From the NCBI RefSeq assembly GCF_900111675.1, contig NZ_FOHO01000013.1:35143-99142 (forward strand): a stretch of 64,000 bases of DNA. Reading direction: 5' to 3'. Source of the DNA: Paracoccus homiensis. GTDB lineage: Bacteria > Pseudomonadota > Alphaproteobacteria > Rhodobacterales > Rhodobacteraceae. Positions 51,603-60,106 of the stretch are shown one piece after another. A program made the position numbers and the translations under genes. Position 1 is the first letter of the stretch. The number at the start of each line of letters is the position of its first letter. The notes below the pieces were generated by a model, which worked only from the letters and a program-made list of their open reading frames with translations, was not told the DNA's origin and did not search any database.

Positions 51603-54199
51603 GAAACGAAAATCGCAGTTCGTCACGCCGAAAAGGCGGCCTTGGTGCCTTCGGGCGCGGCGGGGTCGTCGGTGCGCTTGCCGTTCTGATCCTGATCACG
51701 GGAATCGCGTTCCTGGTCCAGATGGCCGGAAACGTGCGGCAGCAGATCGATTCCCTGGCGACTGCGAATTCGGACAATACGCAATGGGCGCTGGCGCAGG
51801 TGGATGTCGAATTGCTGGCCCTTCAGGCCGCGATCCTTCAGGCACAGGCCGATCCCGGATCGAACCTGCGCGATGTCCGCCAGCGTTTCGACATTCTTTA
51901 CAGCCGTATCAACACGGTATCGAACAGCCCGCTGTTCCGGGCCTTGCGCGAAAGCGACGCGGCGTCGCAATCGCTGGCGCGGATCGATATCTTCCTGTCG
52001 GATACCGTGCCCATCATCGACAGCAGCAACGAGGATCTGCGCAGCGCACTGCCCGAGCTTGCGCAGCGCACGGCATCGGTTCGCTCCTGGACCAGGCAAT
52101 TGACGCTGGAAGGCGTCGGTGTGCTGTCGCGCAGTTCCGATGCACAGCGGGTCGGAATCGCGGATACGCTGTCGCGCGTGTCCATCGTCGCGACCGCGCT
52201 TCTGGTCATTCTGATCCTGATGCTGGCGGCGTTGTTCTACATGGCGCGGCTGGCCAAGCAGCAGGCACAGGAAGAAAGCCTGGTCCGTGCCCGGCTTGCA
52301 TCGGTCATCGCCACCTCGCTTGATGCCATTCTGGTGGTTGGCCGCGACGGGCGGATCAAGGACTTCAACGGCGCCGCAGAGGGCATTTTCGGCTATCGCC
52401 GCGACGAGGCGATGGGCGAACTGGTCGAAGATCTGATCGTCCCCGACCATCTGAAGGCCGCCCATCGCGATACGCTTCAGACCTATCTGAAAACCGGTGA
52501 AAAGGGCGTCATCGGCAAGGGACGGGTGCAGCTTGAAGGCCGTCGGAAGAATGGCGAGGTGTTCCCGCTGGAGGTCTCGGTCTCGACCGCCGAATCCGAG
52601 GATGGCGAGATTTTCGTGGCGTTCCTGCGCGACATCTCGCGCCGCGAGGCCGCCAAGCAGGAACTGATCAAGGCGCGTGACGATGCCGTTGCCGGCGAAC
52701 GCGCCAAGGCCGAACTGATCGCCGTCATGAGCCACGAGATGCGCACACCCCTGAACGGGATGCTGGGCACGTTGGACCTGATCGACCCGGAAAAGCGGGG
52801 CCCCAAGGATGCGGCCTATCTGGATATCATCCGTGCTTCGGGCAATCAGCTTTTGTATCATGTCGACAATGTGCTGGAAGTCTCACGTGCCGAGGCCGGG
52901 AAGATGGTTCTGGCCCACGAGCCTTTCTCGATCAGGTCGCTGGTGCGCGAGGTGGTGGATGGTCAGCAACGCGTTGCCGAAACGCGGGGCAATCACCTGT
53001 CCTACAGCGTTCGGACGCGCGGTCAGGACTATGCCATCGGCGATCCGGTGCGGATCCGGCAGGTGCTGCTGAACCTTGTGGGCAACGCGATCAAGTTCAC
53101 CCGCAACGGCACCGTCGAGGTCGAGGCCGTGCGACTGGACGACGGCAACATGACCGAATTTCGCGTCAAGGATACCGGCATCGGCATCCAGCCACAGGAT
53201 CTGCAACGGGTCTTTGACGAATTCGTCACGCTGGATGTGTCCTATACCCGCGCCGAAGGGGGGACCGGGCTGGGCCTGTCCATCGTCAAGCATCTGGCAA
53301 AGGCGATGGGAGGAACGGTCGGATTGGAAAGCGCGCCGGGCGAAGGCAGCCTGTTCTGGGTCCGCCTGCCCTTGCCGCAGATTGCCGATGACGCCGATCC
53401 CTTCAGCACGCATGCAGGCCCGGCAGCCGAGGCCGAGCCGGTCGCACCGCGCAAGATCCTGATCGTGGAAGACAACCGCATCAACCGGATCGTCCTGCGC
53501 GATCTTCTGGAACAGGACGGGCATCAGGTCGACGAAGCCACCAATGGCCAGTTGGGGGTCGAAGCGACCGGGCGCAGCGTCTATGATCTGGTGTTCATGG
53601 ACATCTCGATGCCCGTCCTTGACGGGGTCGAGGCGACGCGCGCCATCCGTCGGGCCGAGGGCAGCGGGCTGCGTCTGCCGATCATCGCGCTGACCGCCCA
53701 TGCCCTTCCCGCCGAGAAAGAGCGTTTTCGCGCCGCCGGAATGGACGATATTCTGGTCAAGCCGATATCCCGCAAAAGCCTGCGCCAGGTTCTGCAGGCC
53801 TATCTGGGCCAGAAACCCGCAGCAAAAGCCGCGACCACGCCCCGGCCGGAAGGCCCGAAGATCGTTGATCACGCCCAGTTCGATGAGCTGTCGAATTCAT
53901 TGGGCCGCGAAAGGGCCGCGAAACTGGTCGAGGATTTTCTGGGTGAAACCGGCGCTGCGATCGATACCATCACGCAACGTCTGGCGGCGGGCGAGACGGA
54001 CGAAACCATTCGCAAGGACGTGCATCACGCAGCGGGCTCGGCCGCATTGCTTGGGGCGGAACTGCTGCGTGGCGAATTGGCGCGGGTTGAAGAGGGGCTG
54101 AAGACCGGCGAACGCTATGATCAGGTCACGGCCGGCCAGATCACCGACGCCTGGCAAAGCACCGTGCGTGTTCTGGAAGGGTATCTGCGCAACGCCTGA
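51599..54199 (+). CDS. Hybrid sensor histidine kinase with PAS, REC and Hpt domains (CTG start)
   Basis: About 866 residues from a proposed CTG at 51599. TM1 (~21-41), a periplasmic helical domain (~42-194), TM2 (~195-217), PAS (~234-350), HisKA (H in MSHEMRTP, ~379), HATPase (N-box ~492, GTGLGLS later), receiver (KILIVEDN; phospho-Asp in FMDISMP, ~668) and Hpt (VHHAAGSAALLG, ~809). The first ATG in frame (51722) would cut off TM1, and no ATG, GTG or TTG occurs between the upstream in-frame stop and it. CTG 51599 has GAGG seven bases upstream and overlaps the preceding TGA. It probably feeds the LuxR-type regulator or the RsbU-like receiver. Confidence 0.85.
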   Translation: MRNENRSSSRRKGGLGAFGRGGVVGALAVLILITGIAFLVQMAGNVRQQIDSLATANSDNTQWALAQVDVELLALQAAILQAQADPGSNLRDVRQRFDILYSRINTVSNSPLFRALRESDAASQSLARIDIFLSDTVPIIDSSNEDLRSALPELAQRTASVRSWTRQLTLEGVGVLSRSSDAQRVGIADTLSRVSIVATALLVILILMLAALFYMARLAKQQAQEESLVRARLASVIATSLDAILVVGRDGRIKDFNGAAEGIFGYRRDEAMGELVEDLIVPDHLKAAHRDTLQTYLKTGEKGVIGKGRVQLEGRRKNGEVFPLEVSVSTAESEDGEIFVAFLRDISRREAAKQELIKARDDAVAGERAKAELIAVMSHEMRTPLNGMLGTLDLIDPEKRGPKDAAYLDIIRASGNQLLYHVDNVLEVSRAEAGKMVLAHEPFSIRSLVREVVDGQQRVAETRGNHLSYSVRTRGQDYAIGDPVRIRQVLLNLVGNAIKFTRNGTVEVEAVRLDDGNMTEFRVKDTGIGIQPQDLQRVFDEFVTLDVSYTRAEGGTGLGLSIVKHLAKAMGGTVGLESAPGEGSLFWVRLPLPQIADDADPFSTHAGPAAEAEPVAPRKILIVEDNRINRIVLRDLLEQDGHQVDEATNGQLGVEATGRSVYDLVFMDISMPVLDGVEATRAIRRAEGSGLRLPIIALTAHALPAEKERFRAAGMDDILVKPISRKSLRQVLQAYLGQKPAAKAATTPRPEGPKIVDHAQFDELSNSLGRERAAKLVEDFLGETGAAIDTITQRLAAGETDETIRKDVHHAAGSAALLGAELLRGELARVEEGLKTGERYDQVTAGQITDAWQSTVRVLEGYLRNA

Positions 54200-54219
54200 G
54201 CGGCGCAGGCATCGCGGGG

Positions 54220-55020
54220 TTACAGGGTTTCCGTAAGCTCGGCCGCCGTCTGTTTCAGCAATGGCAGATATGTGCGCGCATCTTCCAGGGTCAGCCGCTG
54301 AACCGGCGCATGGAAGGACAGCGTGCCGAACACCCGCCCCAGATCGTCCGCGATCGGGACCGCCAGCGCGACCATCCCCTCGACCATTTCCTGATTGTCC
54401 TCGCTGTGACCGCGCGCGCGGATCAGTGCGACCTCATCGGCCAGCGCATCGGGCGAGGTGATCGAATGCGGTGTTGTCGCGGTCATCGGCAGCCGCCGCA
54501 GAAGGCGGTTGAATTGCGGCATCGACAGCGTGGCAAGATAGGCCTTGCCGGCCGCCGTGCAATGCAAAGGCACCCGGCTGCCGATGGGCATGCGGATGCG
54601 AAGGGGCCAATGGGTTTCGACGCGGTCGACATAGATCATCGCGTCGCCATCCGGCATCGAGATATTGCAGGTTTCGCCCACGGCTTCGGCCAGACGGCCC
54701 AGGATCGCCATGCGTTCGCGACGAAGGCCCGGACCGCTGAAGGTATTCGCCGCCATCCGGCGCATCATCTGACCCGCCACGAAACCGCGACCGGCCAGAT
54801 CACGCATGACCCAGCCGTCCTCTTCCAGGGTTTGCAACAGCCGGTGGATCGTGGGCTTTGGCAGATCCAGCGTCTCGCCCAGTTCGGCGGCGGTGACGGG
54901 GGCCGCTGCTTCGGCCACCGTCTTCAGGATATAAAGCGGGCGCAGATTGTTCTGAGGGGCCTTGCCTTGTCCGTCACCTTGTTCGTCAACGTCCATGTCG
55001 CCCGTCCGCGCCCGTCTCAT
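54220..55020 (-). CDS. iseR: IclR family transcriptional regulator (probable isethionate regulator)
   Basis: 266 residues: an N-terminal IclR winged helix (ILKTVAEAAAPVTAAELGETLDLPKPTIHRLLQTLEEDGW spans ~32-70) and an effector-binding domain (LHCTAAGKAYLA, and EGMVALAVPI). It is 12 bases downstream of the TRAP large subunit on the same strand, so it is the last gene of the uptake operon. Known isethionate clusters carry an IclR-type regulator called IseR; the symbol is by context. Start ATG 55020; a second ATG eight codons later is possible. Confidence 0.82.
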   Translation of the reverse strand: MRRARTGDMDVDEQGDGQGKAPQNNLRPLYILKTVAEAAAPVTAAELGETLDLPKPTIHRLLQTLEEDGWVMRDLAGRGFVAGQMMRRMAANTFSGPGLRRERMAILGRLAEAVGETCNISMPDGDAMIYVDRVETHWPLRIRMPIGSRVPLHCTAAGKAYLATLSMPQFNRLLRRLPMTATTPHSITSPDALADEVALIRARGHSEDNQEMVEGMVALAVPIADDLGRVFGTLSFHAPVQRLTLEDARTYLPLLKQTAAELTETL

Positions 55021-55031
55021 TGGTCAGTGGC

Positions 55032-56390
55032 CTAGCTGCCAGGCAGCAGGATCGTGGTCAGCGGCGGCGCAAGGGCCACGATGATCCAGACCGCCAGCAG
55101 CGCCGCCAGATAGTAAAGCGCATATCGCAGCAGCCGCATATAGGGAACCCCCGTGACGCTGGAGGCCACATACAGGTTCAGGCCATAAGGGGGCGTCACG
55201 AAGCCGATCGAGGCACCCACAAGGAAGATCACCGCGAAATGCACCGGGTCCATGCCATTGGCCGCGGCCAGAGGCGCCAGGATCGGCGCAAGGATGATCG
55301 TGACCGGCAGGCTTTCCAGAACCATGCCCGCGATGAAGATGATGACCATCGACGCCGCCAGAACGATCCAGTAACCGCCCAGGCCGGAAACCCAGGTGCC
55401 GATGGCTTCCTGCGCACCCAGCAGCGACAGGATCTGCTGCATCACCACCGAGATCCCGATCAGCGGCGCAAGAATGCCGGTGATCTGGGCCGAACGCATC
55501 GTGACCGAAGGCAGGTCACGGATGCGAAAACCCTCGACCAGAATGCTGGCCCCGTAGGTGCGCGGGCGGCCTTCATCGTCCATGCCGGACGCCACCAGCG
55601 GATACAGCCAGCGGCTGACCACGCCCACGATCACGCAGAAGCCCACGGTGACGGCGGCGGCCTCGGTCGGGGAAAACTTGCCCGTATAGATGCCCCACAG
55701 CACCAGACCGATGGCGAAAAATCCCAGCCAGGCGCCAAAGGCGGTCCGCAGCACGCGGTTGATGTCGAAGGCGATGATGTGACCCCAGCCGTTGATGCGC
55801 GACAGGATCCAGCAGACGAACTGCATTGCCGCGACCATCATGACGCCCGGAATGATCCCCGCCACGAACAGGTCGGAAATCGGCAGGTTCATCAGGAAGC
55901 CATAGACGATGAAGATGATCGAGGGCGGAATGATGATCCCCACGGTTCCGCCGGCGGCGGCGGTGGCGGCGGCAAAGCGCGTGTCATAGCCACCTTTCAC
56001 CATTTCCGGATGCATCATCGAGCCGATCGTCGCCGTGGTGGCCGAGTTCGACCCCGAAATGGCGGCGAACAGCCCGCAGGCCCCGATGGCGGCCATGGCC
56101 AGGCCGCCACGCAGCCAACCCAGACACGCATAGGCGAAATCGGACAGGCGGCGCGCGATGCCCGCCTTGTTGATCAGGTCGCCGGTCAGGATGAACAGCG
56201 GCATCGCCAACAGCGCGAAGCCGTTGGAAAACGCATAGGTCAATGCGGCGCCGATATTGTCGAAGGTCATGCCCAGGACGATCGAACAGCCGATAACCCA
56301 GTAGGCGATGACCAGGAATACCGGCACGCCCAGCATGAAGAGGCCGGTGACGGCCAGTGAAACCAAAGTGATCCAGATGGGGTCGGTCAT
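55032..56390 (-). CDS. TRAP transporter large membrane subunit (DctM type)
   Basis: 452 residues with about 12 hydrophobic segments. Family marks: ALLAMPLFILTGDLINKAG, GLFAAISGSNSATTATIG and PPSIIFIVYGFL. It forms the sodium-coupled transport channel with the small subunit. Cluster context points to isethionate (IseKLM-type system). Ten bases separate it from the small subunit. Confidence 0.92.
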   Translation of the reverse strand: MTDPIWITLVSLAVTGLFMLGVPVFLVIAYWVIGCSIVLGMTFDNIGAALTYAFSNGFALLAMPLFILTGDLINKAGIARRLSDFAYACLGWLRGGLAMAAIGACGLFAAISGSNSATTATIGSMMHPEMVKGGYDTRFAAATAAAGGTVGIIIPPSIIFIVYGFLMNLPISDLFVAGIIPGVMMVAAMQFVCWILSRINGWGHIIAFDINRVLRTAFGAWLGFFAIGLVLWGIYTGKFSPTEAAAVTVGFCVIVGVVSRWLYPLVASGMDDEGRPRTYGASILVEGFRIRDLPSVTMRSAQITGILAPLIGISVVMQQILSLLGAQEAIGTWVSGLGGYWIVLAASMVIIFIAGMVLESLPVTIILAPILAPLAAANGMDPVHFAVIFLVGASIGFVTPPYGLNLYVASSVTGVPYMRLLRYALYYLAALLAVWIIVALAPPLTTILLPGS

Positions 56391-56399
56391 GACGGCCTC

Positions 56400-57068
56400 T
56401 CAGGTGTCGCCCAATGTTGTCATCTCGATCAGCGGCGCATCTTCGCGGAAGCGGCGCAGATCCTCGATCATGTTCTCGACCGCGCGGGCGGCGAGGATGG
56501 TGAAGGACACCGGGACAAGGATCACGAACCACCAGACCATCACGTGGTCGGTGCCCAGAAGGATCTGAAAGTTCGAGGCCGAGTTCGCCGCAAGCTTCAG
56601 CGTCGTGGTGACCGCGATCCAGGCCATACCCAGCCACAGCACATTGTCCAGAATCAGGCAGGCCAGCTGCCCTGAACGAGGCAGACGCCCGCGAAATTCC
56701 GCGAAGGACAGGTGGGCGCGCAGCTTGACGTTGAAGGCGCAGCCAAACCAGGTCAGCAGCAGGAACAGGTAGGGCGGCAGGGTCGTGGACCACGGTTCCT
56801 GCAGGTTCAGGGTAAAGCGGCGGATCACCTCGACGAAGATGATCCCGGCAATGGCCAGATAGACCACGACCATCAGCGTGCGTTCCAGGTGCTGGTCCAG
56901 CAGCGGCACCATCTTGAAAATGGCAAGGATCAGCGCCGCGCCGACGGTCATCACCAGAAGCCCGAAGACCCAACCGGCGGGCGTTCCAAGCGCGGCGTTG
57001 ATTTCCCAGCTATCCTGTGACGCCAAGGCAGACAGGATCGCGCCGAATTCGGCGAATAAGTTTTGCAT
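56400..57068 (-). CDS. TRAP transporter small membrane subunit (DctQ type)
   Basis: 222 residues with four main hydrophobic segments, somewhat longer than many DctQ proteins; family-like segments include VEVIRRFTLNLQEPWSTTLPPYLFLLLTWFG. It pairs with the large subunit downstream. Start ATG 57068 gives the first helix region directly. Confidence 0.88.
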   Translation of the reverse strand: MQNLFAEFGAILSALASQDSWEINAALGTPAGWVFGLLVMTVGAALILAIFKMVPLLDQHLERTLMVVVYLAIAGIIFVEVIRRFTLNLQEPWSTTLPPYLFLLLTWFGCAFNVKLRAHLSFAEFRGRLPRSGQLACLILDNVLWLGMAWIAVTTTLKLAANSASNFQILLGTDHVMVWWFVILVPVSFTILAARAVENMIEDLRRFREDAPLIEMTTLGDT

Positions 57069-57122
57069 TCTAGATTTCCCCCCGGGTTGCGGCGCCCGAA
57101 GGCCGGACGCCGCCCAGTCAGG

Positions 57123-58361
57123 TCAGGCCGAACGCCACCAGCGGCGCGGCTCGACGTTTTCTGGTTTCATGTCAGCCGGGATCTCGCGGGCAATGCGATA
57201 GATCTCGTCATAGGTGTCGATCCCGCCCGACCATTTCATCAGGCGTTCGCGCCAGTCGCTCCACGGATCGGGATTGAACTCGGGCGAACACATTTCCTCG
57301 GCCTTGCGACGCTCTTCATCCGACAGGAAGGCACAGCGCACGCCATGCTGCGCAAACAGCGTATCGGGCAGCTGCGGATCCGAGAAGCCGACCGTCTTGA
57401 TCAGCGCGGCCTCGTTCGCGGCCTGGGCGTGGATCTGGGCCAGATAGGCCGATTCCATCACCGCATCCTGCAAGGGCGCTTCCAGGCTGTCAAAGACCTT
57501 GGACGACATCGCGCAATGTTCGGTGCCGCAGAAGAAGCGCAGGTCGACCGACTGGCTGACCACAGGCGTCATGTTGGCATAGGCCACGGCCGACGCCCAG
57601 GTTTCGGCCCCGTCGATCAGGCCCTGCTTCAGGCCGTCGATGGTTTCCTCCCATGCCACGGGCACGGGGTTCAGGTTCATCAGCTGCATCGCGATTCGGC
57701 CCAGCTGCGTGCCGGTGACGCGGTTCTTGGTGCCGGCCAGCTGGTCGATGCTGGTGACGGTTTCGCGGTCTTTCCACTTCAGTCCAAGTTGCAGGCCGCG
57801 CAGTTCGCAATGCGAGAACAGGAACTTGATCCCATGCCGTTTTTCCAGCGGATCGCGCAGGATGCGCTGGCTTTCGGGGCTGTACATGAAGTGATACTGC
57901 GACGCCCGCGTCGGGAACATGTAGGCAAAGTCCAACACGTTGTAATAGGGCGCCACGCCGGCCGAGTTCTGGGTCGAGGCGGCAAAGAAATCGACCACGC
58001 CAAGCTGGGTCTTTTCAACGCAGTCCAACTGACCGCAGATCTGGTTGTCGCCGATGAACTCGACCCGGATCTCGCCGTCGGTGCGTTCTTCCAGATCGCG
58101 GGCGAATTCCAGAAAACCTGCGCGTTCGATCAGCAGGTTGCGGGCGTTGAAGCCCGATGCGCCCATCTTGAACGTGTATTTCGCGGTTTTCGAGAAGCGC
58201 TTGCCATAGGTGCTTTCCGCAGCCCGCGCCAGATCGGCGGTGCCAAGAAAGCCCGCGGCCCCCGTCAGCGCCATCGCCGTCGACGTCATGCCGAATCTGC
58301 CTGCGACACGCAGAATATCCCGGCGGGACACGCCACGAATGCTGTCTGGTTCCCTTGTCAT
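57123..58361 (-). CDS. TRAP transporter substrate-binding protein with Tat signal
   Basis: 412 residues, DctP family. The leader has a twin-arginine motif (VSRRDILRVAG) with an Ala-rich h-region and cleavage near LARAA, so it should be exported folded by Tat. The ligand domain has GVVDFFAAS, the KNRVTGTQLGRIAMQLM segment and the WEETIDGLKQGLIDGAE segment typical of DctP. Predicted ligand is isethionate or a similar C2 sulfonate by context. Start ATG 58361 follows GGGAGGAGG; the 18-codon longer form spoils the leader. Confidence 0.9.
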   Translation of the reverse strand: MTREPDSIRGVSRRDILRVAGRFGMTSTAMALTGAAGFLGTADLARAAESTYGKRFSKTAKYTFKMGASGFNARNLLIERAGFLEFARDLEERTDGEIRVEFIGDNQICGQLDCVEKTQLGVVDFFAASTQNSAGVAPYYNVLDFAYMFPTRASQYHFMYSPESQRILRDPLEKRHGIKFLFSHCELRGLQLGLKWKDRETVTSIDQLAGTKNRVTGTQLGRIAMQLMNLNPVPVAWEETIDGLKQGLIDGAETWASAVAYANMTPVVSQSVDLRFFCGTEHCAMSSKVFDSLEAPLQDAVMESAYLAQIHAQAANEAALIKTVGFSDPQLPDTLFAQHGVRCAFLSDEERRKAEEMCSPEFNPDPWSDWRERLMKWSGGIDTYDEIYRIAREIPADMKPENVEPRRWWRSA

Positions 58362-58406
58362 CACATTCCTCCTCCCTAAGGTGCGATTTTTGAGACTTGT
58401 GGTATC

Positions 58407-58442
58407 ATTTCGCATCAGTTAGGTTCCAAATGCAAGCGAAAT
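58407..58442. promoter_or_regulatory. Candidate operator between TRAP and dehydrogenase genes
   Basis: ATTTCGC (58407-58413) and its inverse GCGAAAT (58436-58442) form a wide dyad with a 22-base spacer in the 117-bp divergent region. IclR regulators usually bind shorter-spaced palindromes, so the match is only positional. Confidence 0.3.
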
Positions 58443-58478
58443 TGTCGCGGCACTGCAGAACGGCCTTGGGAGGGGATA

Positions 58479-60068
58479 TTGGAAACGGATTATCTGGTGG
58501 TAGGCGGGGGCTCTGCGGGCTGCGCCATAGCGAATCGCCTGTCTGCGGACGCAGATGTGACCGTCACCCTGTTGGAGGCGGGGTCATGGGACTGGAACCC
58601 GTGGATCCACATCCCGGTCGGCTATTTCAAGACGATGAACAATCCGTCGGTCGACTGGTGTTACCGGACCGAGCCCGATCCCGGCCTGAACGGGCGTCAG
58701 CTGGATTGGCCGCGTGGCAAGGTCATGGGGGGATCGTCCTCGCTGAACGGGCTTCTTTATGTACGTGGACAGCCCGAAGACTATGACCGCTGGTCGCAGA
58801 TGGGCTTTTCCGGCTGGTCTTGGGACGATGTGCTGCCGCTGTTCAAGCGGGCCGAGAATCAGGAGCGCGGCGCCGATGAATTCCACGGCGCGGGTGGCCC
58901 GCTGAACGTGTCGGACATGCGCCTGTCGCGGCCGATCTGCGATGCCTGGGTCGCTGCGGCGCAGGCGGCGGGCTATCCGTTCAACCACGATTATAACGGT
59001 GCGACGCAGGAAGGCGTTGGCTATTTCCAGCTGACCACCCGCAAGGGGCGGCGCTGTTCGGCGGCGGTGGCCTATATCCACCCGGTTCGCAAGCGCCCGA
59101 ATCTGCGAATCATCACCCGCGCCCAGACCCGCCGTGTCATCATCGAGGACGGTCGCGCCGTCGGGGTGGAATATACCGACCGCTCGGGTGCGGTGAAGCG
59201 CATCGACGTCAAGGGCGAGGTGATTCTGTCCGCCGGGGCCATCGGCAGCCCGCAGATCCTGATGCTGTCGGGTATCGGCGAGGCCGCGCATCTGGCCGAA
59301 CACGGCATTCAGGTGAATTCCGATCTGCCCGGCGTGGGGCAGGGGCTTCAGGATCACCTTCAGGCGCGGCTGGTCTTTACCTGCAACGAGCCGACGCTGA
59401 ATGACGAGGTGCGCAAGCTGTGGCAACAGGCCCGGATCGCGCTGAAATACGCGATGTTCCGTGCAGGCCCGATGAGCATGGCGGCAAGTCTGGCGACCGG
59501 CTTCATGCGCACGAATGACCGTGTCGCTACGCCGGATATCCAGTTCCACGTCCAGCCCTGGTCCGCCGACAGCCCGACGCAGGGGGTGCATCCCTTCTCG
59601 GCCTTCACCATGTCGGTCTGCCAGTTGCGGCCCGAAAGCCGCGGCAGTATCCGGCTGAAATCGGCGGACCCCACGGTCTATCCGGCCATTCATCCGAACT
59701 ATCTGGCGACGGAAACCGATCAGCAGACCATGGTTGCCGGGGTCAGGATCGCCCGCAACATCGCCAAGGAACGGCCGCTGGCCGGCAAGATCACCGCCGA
59801 AATGCGCCCCGGACCCGACGCGCAGGACGACGCCGCGCTGCTGGAGTGGGTGCGCAATTCCGCGGGTACGATCTTCCATCCGACCGGGACCGCCGCGATG
59901 GGCCCGGTTCTGGATGAACGCCTGCGCGTCAAGGGCATTCGCGGCCTGCGGGTCGCCGACTGCTCGATCATGCCCGAGATCGTCTCGGGCAACACCAACG
60001 CCCCCGCCATCATGATCGGTGAAAAATGTGCCGATCTGCTGCGCGAGGATCGCAAACGCGGCGCGTAA
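58479..60068 (+). CDS. iseJ: GMC-family dehydrogenase, probable isethionate dehydrogenase
   Basis: 529 residues, choline-dehydrogenase-like FAD enzyme. FAD motif VVGGGSAGCAIANRL begins at residue 7; GMC marks MGGSSSLNG and GAIGSPQILMLSGIG; active-site His in IFHPTGTAAMG and Asn in SGNTNAPAIMIG. Placed between a C2-sulfonate TRAP system and xsc, it best fits IseJ, oxidising isethionate to sulfoacetaldehyde. The start is TTG 58479, with GGGAGGGG five bases upstream; no ATG or GTG precedes the FAD motif at a suitable distance. Confidence 0.83.
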   Translation: METDYLVVGGGSAGCAIANRLSADADVTVTLLEAGSWDWNPWIHIPVGYFKTMNNPSVDWCYRTEPDPGLNGRQLDWPRGKVMGGSSSLNGLLYVRGQPEDYDRWSQMGFSGWSWDDVLPLFKRAENQERGADEFHGAGGPLNVSDMRLSRPICDAWVAAAQAAGYPFNHDYNGATQEGVGYFQLTTRKGRRCSAAVAYIHPVRKRPNLRIITRAQTRRVIIEDGRAVGVEYTDRSGAVKRIDVKGEVILSAGAIGSPQILMLSGIGEAAHLAEHGIQVNSDLPGVGQGLQDHLQARLVFTCNEPTLNDEVRKLWQQARIALKYAMFRAGPMSMAASLATGFMRTNDRVATPDIQFHVQPWSADSPTQGVHPFSAFTMSVCQLRPESRGSIRLKSADPTVYPAIHPNYLATETDQQTMVAGVRIARNIAKERPLAGKITAEMRPGPDAQDDAALLEWVRNSAGTIFHPTGTAAMGPVLDERLRVKGIRGLRVADCSIMPEIVSGNTNAPAIMIGEKCADLLREDRKRGA

Positions 60069-60106
60069 CGCCCCGTGTCCATATCTTTGGGAGAGAGGAC
60101 AAACCG

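Noticed and set aside
51722..51724. ATG 51722 as start of the hybrid kinase
   Set aside because: It would delete most of the first membrane helix and leave the periplasmic domain without an export signal.
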